Shown here piece after piece: positions 51,917 through 60,175 of a stretch of DNA of 64,000 nucleotides. The position numbers and the translations under genes are program-made. The DNA is from an uncultured Clostridia bacterium. Lineage in GTDB: Bacteria > Bacillota > Clostridia > Oscillospirales > Acutalibacteraceae. The stretch is taken from NCBI GenBank assembly GCA_944384835.1, contig CALWUU010000013.1, positions 1-64,000 on the forward strand, given 5' to 3'. Under the pieces are notes generated by a model. The model searched no databases. It was not told the DNA's origin and was given only the letters and a program-made list of their open reading frames with translations. The stretch's first letter is position 1; every line of letters begins with the position of its first letter.

Positions 51917-52303
51917 ATGAAAACAACAGAAAGATTTTATGTATGTGAGCATTGCGGCAATATGGCAGGTTTAATCCACGACGCAGGCGTACCAATGATG
52001 TGCTGTGGTCAACCAATGAAACATTTGGTTGCAAATACTACCGATGCAGCTACCGAAAAACACGTTCCTGCCGTTACCATTGAAGGAAATACATTAAAAG
52101 TGCATGTTGGTGAGGTAACTCATCCTATGTTGGAAGAACATTATATCCAATGGATTTATCTGCAAACAGAAAATGGCGGACAAAGAATTTCTTTGCATCC
52201 AAATGAGGCTCCTGAAGCAACGTTCTCTATTGAGTACGATGCTCCTGTTGCAGTCTTTGAATACTGTAATTTACATGGTCTTTGGAAAAAAGATATTCAA
52301 TAA
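51917..52303 (+). CDS. dfx: Desulfoferrodoxin (superoxide reductase)
   Basis: This 128-residue two-domain superoxide reductase has an N-terminal desulforedoxin iron centre (Cys10, Cys13, Cys29, Cys30). In the C-terminal domain the catalytic iron ligands are seen in 'EEHYIQWIYL' (His) and 'EYCNLHGLW' (Cys and His). It reduces superoxide to peroxide, typical of anaerobes. The start is ATG 51917, with GAAGGA before it; an ATG at 51896 lies upstream of this site. Confidence 0.95.
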   Translation: MKTTERFYVCEHCGNMAGLIHDAGVPMMCCGQPMKHLVANTTDAATEKHVPAVTIEGNTLKVHVGEVTHPMLEEHYIQWIYLQTENGGQRISLHPNEAPEATFSIEYDAPVAVFEYCNLHGLWKKDIQ

Positions 52304-52311
52304 TTTGAATT

Positions 52312-52357
52312 AAAAAGCATCCCTCTGAACCGCTTGGTATCAGAGGGATGCTTTTAT
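52312..52357. terminator. Bidirectional terminator after desulfoferrodoxin
   Basis: AAAAGCATCCCTCTGA pairs with its complement over an 11-base loop. T-runs on both strands also serve the minus-strand small genes. Confidence 0.9.
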
Positions 52358-52545
52358 CATCGGAGAGATTGATCTATTTCTCTTCCCATACGCAATTCTG
52401 CTTTAAAATGTTCAGCTACCTGCATCAACTCACCTAACGTACAAATTTCCGCACCGGATACTACAATTTGGTCCTGAACAATCGGGGGCAGTGAGATAAA
52501 GTATTCTCTTAAATCATCATTTTTTAAGTAGTATTCTGCTCCCAT
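52357..52545 (-). CDS. Small conserved protein, downstream member of a pair
   Basis: This is a protein of about 62 residues. It resembles small Clostridia proteins with 'MGAEYYLKNDDLREYFISLPP' (in part), and 'LGELMQVAEHF' near the end. There is no Cys-based site or membrane segment. Its ATG overlaps the stop codon of the next gene upstream (TGATG), which also supplies AAGGTGG. Function is unknown. Confidence 0.65.
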   Translation of the reverse strand: MGAEYYLKNDDLREYFISLPPIVQDQIVVSGAEICTLGELMQVAEHFKAELRMGREIDQSLR

Positions 52546-52724
52546 CAAAAACCACCTTGCTGTGACAGATGCTGCACAAAATTTCGCATTTCCGTGCGGG
52601 ACCGCATGGTTTTTGATTGTTCAATCAACTGATTTTGTTCCGTTTCCGTTAGGTTTGCAAAAAATTTCATTGCTTCGGGATTTTGTGCTAAAGCAAATTC
52701 AAATCCCAATGGTAAATCTTGCAT
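52545..52724 (-). CDS. Small conserved protein, upstream member of a pair
   Basis: This is a protein of about 59 residues, helical: 'LPLGFEFALAQNPEAMKFFANL' (in part) and 'LIEQSKTMRSRTEMRNFVQHL'. Small proteins with this 'F.nLt..eq..ii..s..i.s..EM..fv' pattern are common in Firmicutes with no known role. GAGGTG sets the ATG at 52724; an in-frame GTG nine bases earlier lies inside that site. It is translationally coupled to the following gene. Confidence 0.65.
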   Translation of the reverse strand: MQDLPLGFEFALAQNPEAMKFFANLTETEQNQLIEQSKTMRSRTEMRNFVQHLSQQGGF

Positions 52725-52865
52725 ATTACTCACCTCTTATGGGAGTATGCCTACATATCAATCATATTATTCACAAAAATGATATTTTCCAATCATAGCG
52801 AAAGTCATCTGATGAAATAGCGCAGTATATAAGCAGACACTAAACAGAAAAATTGGAGGAAACAC

Positions 52866-53213
52866 ATGAAGAAATGGTTTGACGAAGAATACGAATTTGA
52901 GATTGAAGTAACAGGCTTTCTCCGCAGCGACCATACAGAACGATATTGCAGAAACGGAGAGGAAATAGGGGATAAATATACATGTACTTATGGCTGTCCT
53001 GTCAACAATCAGGGATATGGAATTTGCTCAAAAGTAATGATGATACTGTTTCCTGTTATGGAAGCTGTCAGAAGCGGAGGTGATTTAGAGAACATTGGAG
53101 GGAGTGATAAATACAGCAAAGATATTGTGTGTCCGGATGGTTGTGTTATGTTTCGGTTAACAGCCAAAAAATTGGGAAATAAAAATTTTTATAAAGGTAA
53201 ATTTTTTGATTAA
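52866..53213 (+). CDS. TIGR04076-family Cys-rich protein
   Basis: This 115-residue protein has a pattern of conserved cysteines: 'RYCRNGEEIGDKYTCTYGCPV' (in parts), 'GICSKVMMILFPVMEAVRSGG' and 'VCPDGCVMFRL', as in the TIGR04076 family. Metal or iron-sulfur binding is possible. Function is unknown. TTGGAGG precedes the ATG. Confidence 0.8.
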   Translation: MKKWFDEEYEFEIEVTGFLRSDHTERYCRNGEEIGDKYTCTYGCPVNNQGYGICSKVMMILFPVMEAVRSGGDLENIGGSDKYSKDIVCPDGCVMFRLTAKKLGNKNFYKGKFFD

Positions 53214-53334
53214 AAGCTTTCGTATATAAACGAAAAAAATCCTGTAAATTTGTTTATCTTTCTGAATGATTGCTAATAAATAAACGCATTATGGATATGA
53301 TAATACTAATTTTATGAAGAAAGGGCATTTGCCA

Positions 53335-54072
53335 ATGGATTTTTTTCATTTTGAAATCTCATGGGAAAGTATTGGCTATATTATCATTACCTCTGTATCT
53401 TCTATCATCATATTATTTATCTTAACCCGAATTATGGGTAAAAGACAAATCTCACAATTAACCATGTTTGACTACATCAATGGTATTACCATCGGTTCTA
53501 TCGCGGCTGAAATGGCCACAGCATTGGACGGCGATGTTTGGCAGCCATTCTTCGCTATGATGATTTATGCCTTGTTTGCAATTATGTTTTCTTATTTGAG
53601 TATGAAATCCATAAAAGCACGGCGTTTTCTGGTTGGAAAACCATTTCTACTATATGAAAACGGAAAACTGTTTGAAAAAAATTTAAAAAAAGCAAAGTTA
53701 GATATCAATGAGTTCTTAACAGAATGCAGAACAAACGGATATTTTTATTTATCTGATATTCAATCTGCAATTTTTGAAACAAACGGTAAAATCAGCTTTA
53801 TACCCGTTTCTACCAAACGGCCTGTTACGCCGCAAGATTTAAATATCAGCGTTGCAAAAGAGGCTCCTGTTACCAACGTGATTATGGACGGGCATATTAT
53901 GCAAGAAAATCTCAGGCATACCGGTAATGATGAAACCTGGTTAAAAAAACAACTGCATGCACAAGGTGTTTCTCATATCAAAGATGTATTCTTAGCTACC
54001 TGTGATTGTAACAACACCCTTGAAGTATATATAAAATTGAAAAAAGAAAATCAAAAAGATATTTTTGAATAA
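53335..54072 (+). CDS. DUF421/YetF-type membrane protein
   Basis: This 245-residue protein has three N-terminal membrane helices ('IIILFILTRIMGKRQISQLT' in part, then 'DYINGITIGSIAAEMA') and a soluble C-terminal domain with two related beta-alpha modules, the YetF pattern. Related proteins occur in Bacillus spore genomes, some linked to germination. I prefer ATG 53335 because AAGAAAGGG lies upstream and the family usually begins this way; an ATG at 53314 is in frame. Confidence 0.85.
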   Translation: MDFFHFEISWESIGYIIITSVSSIIILFILTRIMGKRQISQLTMFDYINGITIGSIAAEMATALDGDVWQPFFAMMIYALFAIMFSYLSMKSIKARRFLVGKPFLLYENGKLFEKNLKKAKLDINEFLTECRTNGYFYLSDIQSAIFETNGKISFIPVSTKRPVTPQDLNISVAKEAPVTNVIMDGHIMQENLRHTGNDETWLKKQLHAQGVSHIKDVFLATCDCNNTLEVYIKLKKENQKDIFE

Positions 54073-54112
54073 AAAGAAGCAGGTTTCTATATCAGAACCC
54101 GCTTCTTTTTTA
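54071..54112. terminator. Bidirectional terminator after the YetF-type gene
   Basis: AAAAAGAAGC (54071-54080) pairs with GCTTCTTTTT (54101-54110), with an inner GGTTCT-type stem. It lies between convergent genes. Confidence 0.85.
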
Positions 54113-54739
54113 TTCTGCAATGACAGAAATTCTTTGCTGAATATGGTTTCCGCCAACAGCTTCATCTATCATTGCCACCGCATAGTCAGCATAGCTGATA
54201 ACACTTTCGCCTTTTGTATTTACAAAAAATTCTTCTCCTCCAAGAAGATACTTTCCTGTTCTTGCTCCATCTGCCTGAAAATCTGCGGCAGGGCTGATAA
54301 ATGTCCACTGCACATCGTTTCTCTTGCGCAACTCCTCAAGCGCCTTGCTCTGTGCTTTGGCCAGCGGCTTAAACATATCCGGAAAATCTTTTCCATCCAT
54401 TACTTGCTGCGTATGCTCAGAGTTGGTGTACAAACTGCCTGCACCTCCTACAACTAAAAGTCTGATATCCGTATTGCTTAAAATATCACATAAGTGCTTT
54501 AAAGATGTGCTGTGCTGTGGAAGCGTTTCGTCTGTCCAAGCTCCAAAAGAATCAATAACAACATCAAAGTCTTTTAAATCATTGGTTGTCAAATCGAATA
54601 AGTCTTTTTCAATCACTTGCTTTGTATTAGAACGATTTTCTCCTCTTACAACTGCCGTTACATCAATTCCTCTTTGTACGGCCTCATTTACAATGCATTT
54701 CCCTGCTCTTCCGTTTGCACATACAACTGCAATTTTCAT
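54110..54739 (-). CDS. NAD(P)H-binding atypical SDR protein
   Basis: This is a 209-residue Rossmann-fold protein. The nucleotide motif is 'VVCANGRAGKCIVNEAVQRG' (about 5-24), with 'VIDSFGAW' and 'LLVVGGAGSLY' later, as in NmrA/YwnB-type SDR proteins. Such proteins act as quinone reductases or redox sensors. The start is ATG 54739, with AAAGGAGG before it. It is divergent from an HxlR regulator with a shared operator, so it is likely induced by electrophiles. Confidence 0.9.
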   Translation of the reverse strand: MKIAVVCANGRAGKCIVNEAVQRGIDVTAVVRGENRSNTKQVIEKDLFDLTTNDLKDFDVVIDSFGAWTDETLPQHSTSLKHLCDILSNTDIRLLVVGGAGSLYTNSEHTQQVMDGKDFPDMFKPLAKAQSKALEELRKRNDVQWTFISPAADFQADGARTGKYLLGGEEFFVNTKGESVISYADYAVAMIDEAVGGNHIQQRISVIAE

Positions 54740-54818
54740 TATAATAACCTCCTTTGATAAAGCAAGCTTGTTTTTTCTTGCTTGCAAGTTTATAATAAAT
54801 CTATAACATCTATATGTA

Positions 54819-54861
54819 AAGTACGCACTTTTAAGTGATATAGTAACCAAAAAGATACTAT
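54819..54861. promoter_or_regulatory. Composite HxlR operator/promoter, locus 2
   Basis: AAGTACGCACTT (54819-54830) is the exact reverse complement of the element at 4332-4343, and ATAGTA-N10-TACTAT (54840-54861) resembles the YodB-type palindrome. Relative to the redox gene, order and orientation are the same as at locus 1. Confidence 0.7.
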
Positions 54862-54882
54862 TAGAAAGGAAATATATATTGT

Positions 54883-55209
54883 ATGAAAAAAGAATTGCCG
54901 GCTTGTCCTGTTGAAACAACACTCATGTTAATCAGCAATCGCTGGAACGTTTTAATCTTAAGAGATTTAATGGAAGGAACCAAACGTTTTGGAGAGCTAA
55001 AAAAATCATTGGGGAACATTTCACAAAAAGTATTAACAGCAAATTTAAGAGCAATGGAAGAAAATGGACTGTTAATCAGAACCGTATATGCCCAAGTACC
55101 TCCAAAAGTAGAATATACGCTCACTGATACAGGGTATAGCTTAAAACCTATTTTGGATGCAATGGTACAATGGGGAACACAATATAAACTGCAGGTCCAA
55201 AATAAATAA
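54883..55209 (+). CDS. HxlR-family transcriptional regulator (copy 2)
   Basis: This is a 108-residue winged-helix protein with 'CPVETTLMLISNRWNVLIL' (N-terminal Cys at position 8), 'FGELKKSLGNISQKVLTANL' in part and 'QVPPKVEYTLTDTG'. It is similar to the first HxlR protein and shares its Cys. It is divergent from an NAD(P)H-binding protein gene. A matching operator at both loci suggests the two regulators see related DNA sites and may cross-talk. Confidence 0.9.
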   Translation: MKKELPACPVETTLMLISNRWNVLILRDLMEGTKRFGELKKSLGNISQKVLTANLRAMEENGLLIRTVYAQVPPKVEYTLTDTGYSLKPILDAMVQWGTQYKLQVQNK

Positions 55210-55364
55210 CAAAACAATAACAATCAATCGTTAAATCGATATTTTTGATAAAACAACTTCAAACACACTTAAAAATTGATCAAATATTGTACATGAAATA
55301 TACATAAATAAATCATAAATTTAAGCAAAATCTTCCTAAAAACGATGCTTCCAGACAATATTTC

Positions 55365-55393
55365 TTGACATTTTCACTATAATATGATGTAAT
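55365..55393 (+). promoter_or_regulatory. Promoter of the Fur-family gene
   Basis: TTGACA (55365-55370) and TGTAAT (55388-55393), with a 17-base spacer, lie 53 bases before the ATG. No clear Fur or PerR box was found by eye. The rest of the spacer 55210-55445 is empty. Confidence 0.65.
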
Positions 55394-55445
55394 AAAAACG
55401 TTGTGAAAGAAAATGCACAAGTACTTTGTTTAGGTGGTAATATTC

Positions 55446-55940
55446 ATGCATAAAGATTTTAGCTTTGAAGATTTAAACTTCAAACAAGAAACAACGGAAC
55501 ATTTATTATATTCTATGATTGAAGTGCTTCACGATGCAGGCTTCCGTGTGACAACCCAGCGTAAAATTATTTTAGAAGCCATTGCTCAGCAAGTAGGGTG
55601 GCACGTACACCCGAAGGATGTATTTTCTTATGTACAAAAGAAAGATGATACCATTGGCTTGGCAACTGTATATCGTACACTGAAAATGTTAGAGGATATG
55701 GATCTTTTAAATAAAGTATATATGATGGGGCAGCAAAACGTCCATCCCAATGATCCAAACCACGAAGCCCATTATCATTTGATATGTCTGAAATGCGGCG
55801 CCATTCGCGATGTAAATGACAGTATGTTGGAATCCATTAATGAACATGTAAAAAATGAATATGGATTTTCCACAACACAAACTAAGCTTTCTTTATACGG
55901 CTTATGTGAAGACTGCGAACGATTTATGAAAAAGAAATAG
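55446..55940 (+). CDS. Fur-family metalloregulator
   Basis: This is a 164-residue protein. The winged helix includes 'RVTTQRKIILEAIA' and 'GLATVYRTLKMLEDMDL', and the metal region 'HYHLICLKCGAI' with 'LYGLCEDC' forms the structural zinc site (CxxC twice). The linker 'DPNHEAHYH' holds the sensory His residues. Distinguishing Fur, Zur and PerR needs alignment. GGTGG sets the start at ATG 55446. Confidence 0.9.
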   Translation: MHKDFSFEDLNFKQETTEHLLYSMIEVLHDAGFRVTTQRKIILEAIAQQVGWHVHPKDVFSYVQKKDDTIGLATVYRTLKMLEDMDLLNKVYMMGQQNVHPNDPNHEAHYHLICLKCGAIRDVNDSMLESINEHVKNEYGFSTTQTKLSLYGLCEDCERFMKKK

Positions 55941-55967
55941 CATAATAATATGAATGTATTAATGCAA

Positions 55968-56011
55968 AAAATCCCGCTGATATAATAGAGTACTATATCA
56001 GCGGGATTTTT
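55968..56011. terminator. Terminator after the Fur-family gene
   Basis: AAATCCCGCTGATATA pairs with TATATCAGCGGGATTTT around a 10-base loop, followed by T residues. Confidence 0.85.
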
Positions 56012-56091
56012 ATATAAAAACAATTTACTAGAACGTTATTTCTTGGTGATATCCATTGAACCATACACATATATTCTAACGGGTGATACAA

Positions 56092-56820
56092 TTGAATTTG
56101 TTAAAACAATGGATCCACAAACCGTTATTTATTCCATGTATCCTGTTCGTTTGCGTAATTTCAAGCATTATGGGTACATTATTTTTAACAATGCCTGTAA
56201 TCAAAACCGTAACTGCCACTGCAGACCCGTCCTCTCGTATTATTATTTTAGACGCAGGTCATGGCGGGGAGGATGGCGGCACTTCCAGCAGCGATGGCAC
56301 AAAAGAAAAAGATATTAATTTAGCTGTTACATTGCGTTTAAAAGCAATGTTGGAATCGGCCGGATTCCAAGTAAAAATGACACGGGAGTCTGATGCTGCA
56401 GTCAATGATCCAAATTTAGATACCGTAAAGCAGCGCAAAGTCTCTGACATCAAAAATCGCTTAAAGTTAATTCAAAATACACCAAATTGTATATTTATCA
56501 GCATTCATCAAAATCATTTTTCGGAATCTAAGTACAGCGGCACTCAGGTATTTTATTCTAAGAATCATGAAGACAGCAAAATCATTGCCGAAGATATTCA
56601 AAATCAAGTCGTTTCTTTTATTCAACCGGAAAATAAACGCGAAATCAAACCTGCTACTGAATCCATTTATTTGCTATGGAATACAAATGTTCCCGCAGTG
56701 TTGGTAGAATGCGGTTTCTTATCAAATCCAAACGAAGCGCAGCTATTAAAAGACTCTTCTTATCAAGATAAAATGGCTTTTTCTATTTTTTGCGGTATTT
56801 TAAAATATATGAGTCAATAA
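56092..56820 (+). CDS. cwlD: N-acetylmuramoyl-L-alanine amidase, CwlD-like
   Basis: This is a protein of about 242 residues. An N-terminal membrane helix is followed by an amidase_3 domain: 'ILDAGHGGEDGG' (zinc His), 'KEKDINLAV' (Glu ligand), 'FISIHQNHF' (zinc His) and 'VLVECGFLSNP' (catalytic Glu). CwlD makes the muramic-delta-lactam of spore cortex, needed for germination. The probable start is TTG 56092, because GGTGAT lies four bases before it; a GTG at 56083 overlaps that site. Confidence 0.88.
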   Translation: MNLLKQWIHKPLFIPCILFVCVISSIMGTLFLTMPVIKTVTATADPSSRIIILDAGHGGEDGGTSSSDGTKEKDINLAVTLRLKAMLESAGFQVKMTRESDAAVNDPNLDTVKQRKVSDIKNRLKLIQNTPNCIFISIHQNHFSESKYSGTQVFYSKNHEDSKIIAEDIQNQVVSFIQPENKREIKPATESIYLLWNTNVPAVLVECGFLSNPNEAQLLKDSSYQDKMAFSIFCGILKYMSQ

Positions 56821-56823
56821 CAT

Positions 56824-56873
56824 AAACAACGCACCAGCCCCTATGCTTGCAACATAAGGATTGGTGCGTTATA
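56824..56873 (+). terminator. Hairpin terminator after cwlD
   Basis: AACGCACCA pairs with TGGTGCGTT, with an inner CTATG/CATAAG stem. The T-tail is short, so strength is uncertain. Confidence 0.65.
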
Positions 56874-56935
56874 ATTTACATAATCTTTGATACATCATAT
56901 TATTCTGAAATGAATCGGGAAGGAATTATAAACAT

Positions 56936-58315
56936 ATGGCTTCAAAAACAAAAGTACAATATGTCTGTACAGAATGCGGATTTGAATCTGCCAAGTGGTA
57001 CGGAAAATGCCCCGGATGCAGCGCTTGGAATACAATGGAAGAAGAAGTGCGCAGTACAGCCACTGCTGCAAAACGCGTAAATGCAGCTGTCAGCAGCAGT
57101 GTCATTGCCAAACCTGTAGGATTACATGAAATCGACAGTACAGAGGAGTAACGGTATCATACGGGACTATCCGAACTGGACAGAGTACTGGGAGGAGGTC
57201 TGGTAAAAGGTTCTTTGGTTCTTATCAGCGGAGACCCGGGTATAGGTAAATCTACTATTCTGCTTCAGATTTGCCAGCACCTTGGTAATTTATTAAAAAT
57301 TTTATATGTTTCCGGCGAAGAATCAGTAAAACAAATTAAGCTTCGCGCATCACGCCTGGGCGTTACCAGTGAAAATTTATTATTAATGGCGGAAACCGAC
57401 ATACAAGCCATTTTAGAACAAGTAAGCGTTCTAAAGCCTGACATTTTGATTATTGATTCCATTCAAACTATGAACCATACAGATATCAGCTCTTCGCCGG
57501 GAAGTATTACACAAGTCAGAGAATGCACCAATGCCATTATGCACACTGCAAAAGACTTGGAAATTCCCGCATTGGTTGTTGGACATGTAAATAAGGACGG
57601 TGCCATTGCCGGACCAAAAGTATTGGAGCATATTGTAGATGCTGTTTTATATTTTGAAGGAGACAGACATAATTCTTATCGGATTTTGAGAGCCGTAAAG
57701 AACCGTTACGGTTCTACCAATGAAATTGGGGTATTTGATATGACAGAAGCAGGACTGCGGGAAATAGAAAATCCTTCCGTTGCTTTGCTGTCGGGCAGAC
57801 CTCAATATACTGCCGGAACCTGTGTCACTTGCGTTATGGAAGGCTCCAGACCGATTTTAGCTGAAATTCAAGGCTTGGCTTCCACGACAGGATTTGGAAA
57901 TCCGCGGCGTATGGCAACAGGATTTGATTATAACCGCATGTCATTATTGCTGGCTGTTTTGGAAAAACGAGCAGGATATTATTTTTCAAATTTAGATGCA
58001 TATATTAATGTAGTAGGCGGCTTGAGATTGGACGAGCCTGCTGTCGACTTAGCAGTTGCGATGGCACTTGTATCCAGCCTAAAAGACGTGCCAATCAGTG
58101 AAAACTGCTTAGTGTTTGGGGAAATAGGATTAGCCGGTGAATTGCGTGCCGTAAGTCACATCAATGCACGTATTTCCGAGGCAATACATTTAGGATTTCA
58201 AAAATGTATTGTTCCTTATCATAATTTAAAACAAATAACCATAAATACCAAAGGAATCCAAATCACTGGTGTGCGGCATGTGAGGGAGGCATTTGAGTCT
58301 GCAGCGGATGCTTAA
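56936..58315 (+). pseudogene. radA: DNA repair protein RadA, interrupted by an in-frame TAA
   Basis: The frame encodes RadA end to end (459 codons) but for TAA at 57149-57151 (codon 72). Before it lies the zinc finger ('YVCTECGFESAKWYGKCPGC', in part 'CTECG', 'CPGCSAW'). After it come 'TGLSELDRVLGGGLVKGS', Walker A 'GDPGIGKST', the RadA 'KNRYGS' motif and a Lon-like C-terminal domain. Glu is expected at the stop position (GAA to TAA). The second part could start at an internal codon such as TTG 57215, but that would lose part of the ATPase core entrance. A real mutation or a sequence error are both possible. Confidence 0.88.
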
Positions 58316-58478
58316 GATACTTCGATTCAGTTGGCGCAGGGACAGTTTTCTTTTGTACCTGAATTCGATGCACGCAGCCGTGATTGGTAATATTGGTTAC
58401 AATGGTCGGAGTTTCTAAAGTACAATAACCGTCTACTTGATAAATACAATCTGAAGAGCAAGGAATCATACTAAACAT
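58263..58478 (-). CDS. Small Cys-rich protein overlapping the radA 3' end
   Basis: This is a protein of about 71 residues. The N-terminal half is conserved-looking: 'IPCSSDCIYQVDGYCTLE' and 'TNHGCVH' hold four to five cysteines, as in small Clostridia proteins with a CxxxC...C...C pattern and unknown role. GAGGTG sets the ATG at 58478. The basic C-terminal tail is read antisense through the last 53 bases of radA, an overlap that is real unless the gene stops earlier. Confidence 0.7.
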   Translation of the reverse strand: MFSMIPCSSDCIYQVDGYCTLETPTIVTNITNHGCVHRIQVQKKTVPAPTESKYLKHPLQTQMPPSHAAHQ

Positions 58479-58841
58479 ATCAAACTTCACCTCGAATGAT
58501 TTATAGTTTAGTATGAGTGCTTTCAATAGGAAAGATACATTTTACATTAAGATTTATGATTTAGCCATCATAAAATCAAACAAATAAAACTTGATTTGTA
58601 TATTCAATTTATTTTAAAAAAGCAAGAAACATCAAATCAGATTTAACTGAAATAAAAAAACGCAAACAGAAGCAGAACAATCAAACATCCCCAATTATAC
58701 AAAATGAATATTTTGTATAATTGGGGTGATAAATAAATTAAGTAAATTTGAAACTTACTTGATACTTACAGCAATACTGATTATACTATAAATACACAGA
58801 ATCCACGTTTTAATCTGCTAATAATTGGAGCGAACAAATTT
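58479..58841. other. Spacer with a 17-bp hairpin
   Basis: No gene is seen in 363 bases. At 58689-58726 there is a perfect 17-bp inverted repeat (listed separately). The rest is AT-rich. Confidence 0.45.
58689..58726. repeat. Perfect 17-bp inverted repeat
   Basis: CCCCAATTATACAAAAT, loop GAAT and the exact complement. It has no T-run after it. It could be a bidirectional regulatory site, a remnant of a miniature element, or a strong mRNA structure 115 bases before the prepilin-like gene. Confidence 0.7.
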
Positions 58842-59429
58842 ATGAGTCAAAATCATCAAATCGATTCCGGACATAGTGATTCCATAAATGAATCGCGCGT
58901 TTATAAAATAAGCCATACACGCCGCTGGATTGAGTTCAGTATTGTAATTATGGTTGTAGCTGTACTGGCTATTATCGTAATACCTACCATTACAACAATA
59001 TCTAAATCTGCCGACTATACAACTGCTTATAAACATAGTAAGGATATTGTAGGAGCTTTTGAAGTTGCACACGCTGATGCAAAATACGAATCTATTGCAA
59101 TCCCTTCCGCCGCTATAACATTTACCAGTAACCATATAAACGATTCTTTAGATACCTCCAATCAGTCTGTCGAAACAATCTATTACAATTTTATTGTAGA
59201 ACGGTTAAAAACGTATTTATCCAGTATAGAAAATCTTAATTACTCATTTAAGCTCATTAAAACATCCAATATGATTGTATTATATTACTGGAATGACGAA
59301 AATCAAGCAACCTCATTAGGTGAATCCGGATATCGTGATCCTGATTATGTTTATTACGTGGAAAATCAATCTACAAAAATGGTAACATATGATGAATTTA
59401 AACAGTTAAATCTTTTGCCGGATAATTAA
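58842..59429 (+). CDS. Prepilin-like membrane-anchored protein
   Basis: This is a 195-residue protein. A basic, His/Ser-rich head of 30 residues precedes 'RRWIEFSIVIMVVAVLAIIVIP', quoted in part as 'WIEFSIVIMVVAVLAII', then a helix and a C-terminal soluble domain. The run of about 20 hydrophobic residues with an early Glu, followed by a soluble domain, resembles a type IV prepilin N-terminus. The Gly-Phe cleavage site is replaced by Arg-Arg-Trp, so peptidase processing is doubtful. No pilus genes adjoin it. Confidence 0.6.
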   Translation: MSQNHQIDSGHSDSINESRVYKISHTRRWIEFSIVIMVVAVLAIIVIPTITTISKSADYTTAYKHSKDIVGAFEVAHADAKYESIAIPSAAITFTSNHINDSLDTSNQSVETIYYNFIVERLKTYLSSIENLNYSFKLIKTSNMIVLYYWNDENQATSLGESGYRDPDYVYYVENQSTKMVTYDEFKQLNLLPDN

Positions 59430-59632
59430 AAAAATTTGATACAAATCAGTCCCTTTTTTATAGAAATTTAAAGTACACTATTTTTATCCACTTTATAATA
59501 ATTTTTAGCATTATGATATTCTATTAAATATTAACTCCTGTGAAATTCTAAAAGATGTTGTATAAACATAATCAATATTTAATTTTGTGCGGTACCCTTT
59601 ACCTCTCTTGAAAAATCAATGTATTATAAAAT

Positions 59633-59675
59633 AAAATGCCGGCAACGCTTTCCCCCTTTGCGTTGCCGGCATTTT
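59633..59675. terminator. Strong bidirectional terminator
   Basis: AAAATGCCGGCAACGC pairs perfectly with its complement (16 bp, 11-base loop), flanked by A and T residues. It lies 28 bases from the end of the DUF6514 gene. The spacer 59430-59632 shows nothing else. Confidence 0.88.
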
Positions 59676-59702
59676 ATTCCAGAATGTCTCTCTCCTTACA
59701 TT

Positions 59703-59939
59703 CTAGTTACATGAAAAGAAATCACTGTCTTCCGCAAGAAAATCTTCTATAATATCCATCATATGTAATGGAGATAATTCATTTGAATTCATAAGTTCAA
59801 TTAAAATTTCTATTTTTGCTCTGTCTACGGATATATCCGTTACGGTATGTTCACCGTAACGAATACCATATCCTACGTAAGATCCAATTTCCTCATGAAA
59901 AACTGTCGTAGTAATCAATTCATACTTCCCATTTAACAA
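59703..59939 (-). CDS. DUF6514-type small protein
   Basis: This is a protein of about 78 residues with beta-strand-rich start ('KYELITTTVFHEEIGSYVGYGI') and an acidic helical end ('LMNSNELSPLHMMDIIEDFLAE'), a pattern of DUF6514 proteins of Clostridia. The last residues include a Cys. AGGAGAG six bases before TTG 59939 favours that start. A GTG at 59957 is an alternative. Function is unknown. Confidence 0.75.
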   Translation of the reverse strand: MLNGKYELITTTVFHEEIGSYVGYGIRYGEHTVTDISVDRAKIEILIELMNSNELSPLHMMDIIEDFLAEDSDFFSCN

Positions 59940-60175
59940 TTCACTCTCTCCTGACACCTCTCAATGATTCTTTCAAACTACAAAAAACGCTGCACAATCT
60001 TAGACATCTCACGCCATACATTTGCACTTCTTTCCTGCTTTTACATTATATTCCTACCCTACTTTACTGTCAATACTTTATTGTTATTTTATGGAAATTA
60101 ACAATTTTCAACACCAAAATATTGTTATTTTGCTAGTTCAGGATACAAAATATAGGTGCATAAGATTACATACCA

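Noticed and set aside
54110..54922. Longer minus-strand start for the NAD(P)H-binding protein
   Set aside because: The extra 61 codons run through the divergent promoter; AAAGGAGG fixes the start at 54739.
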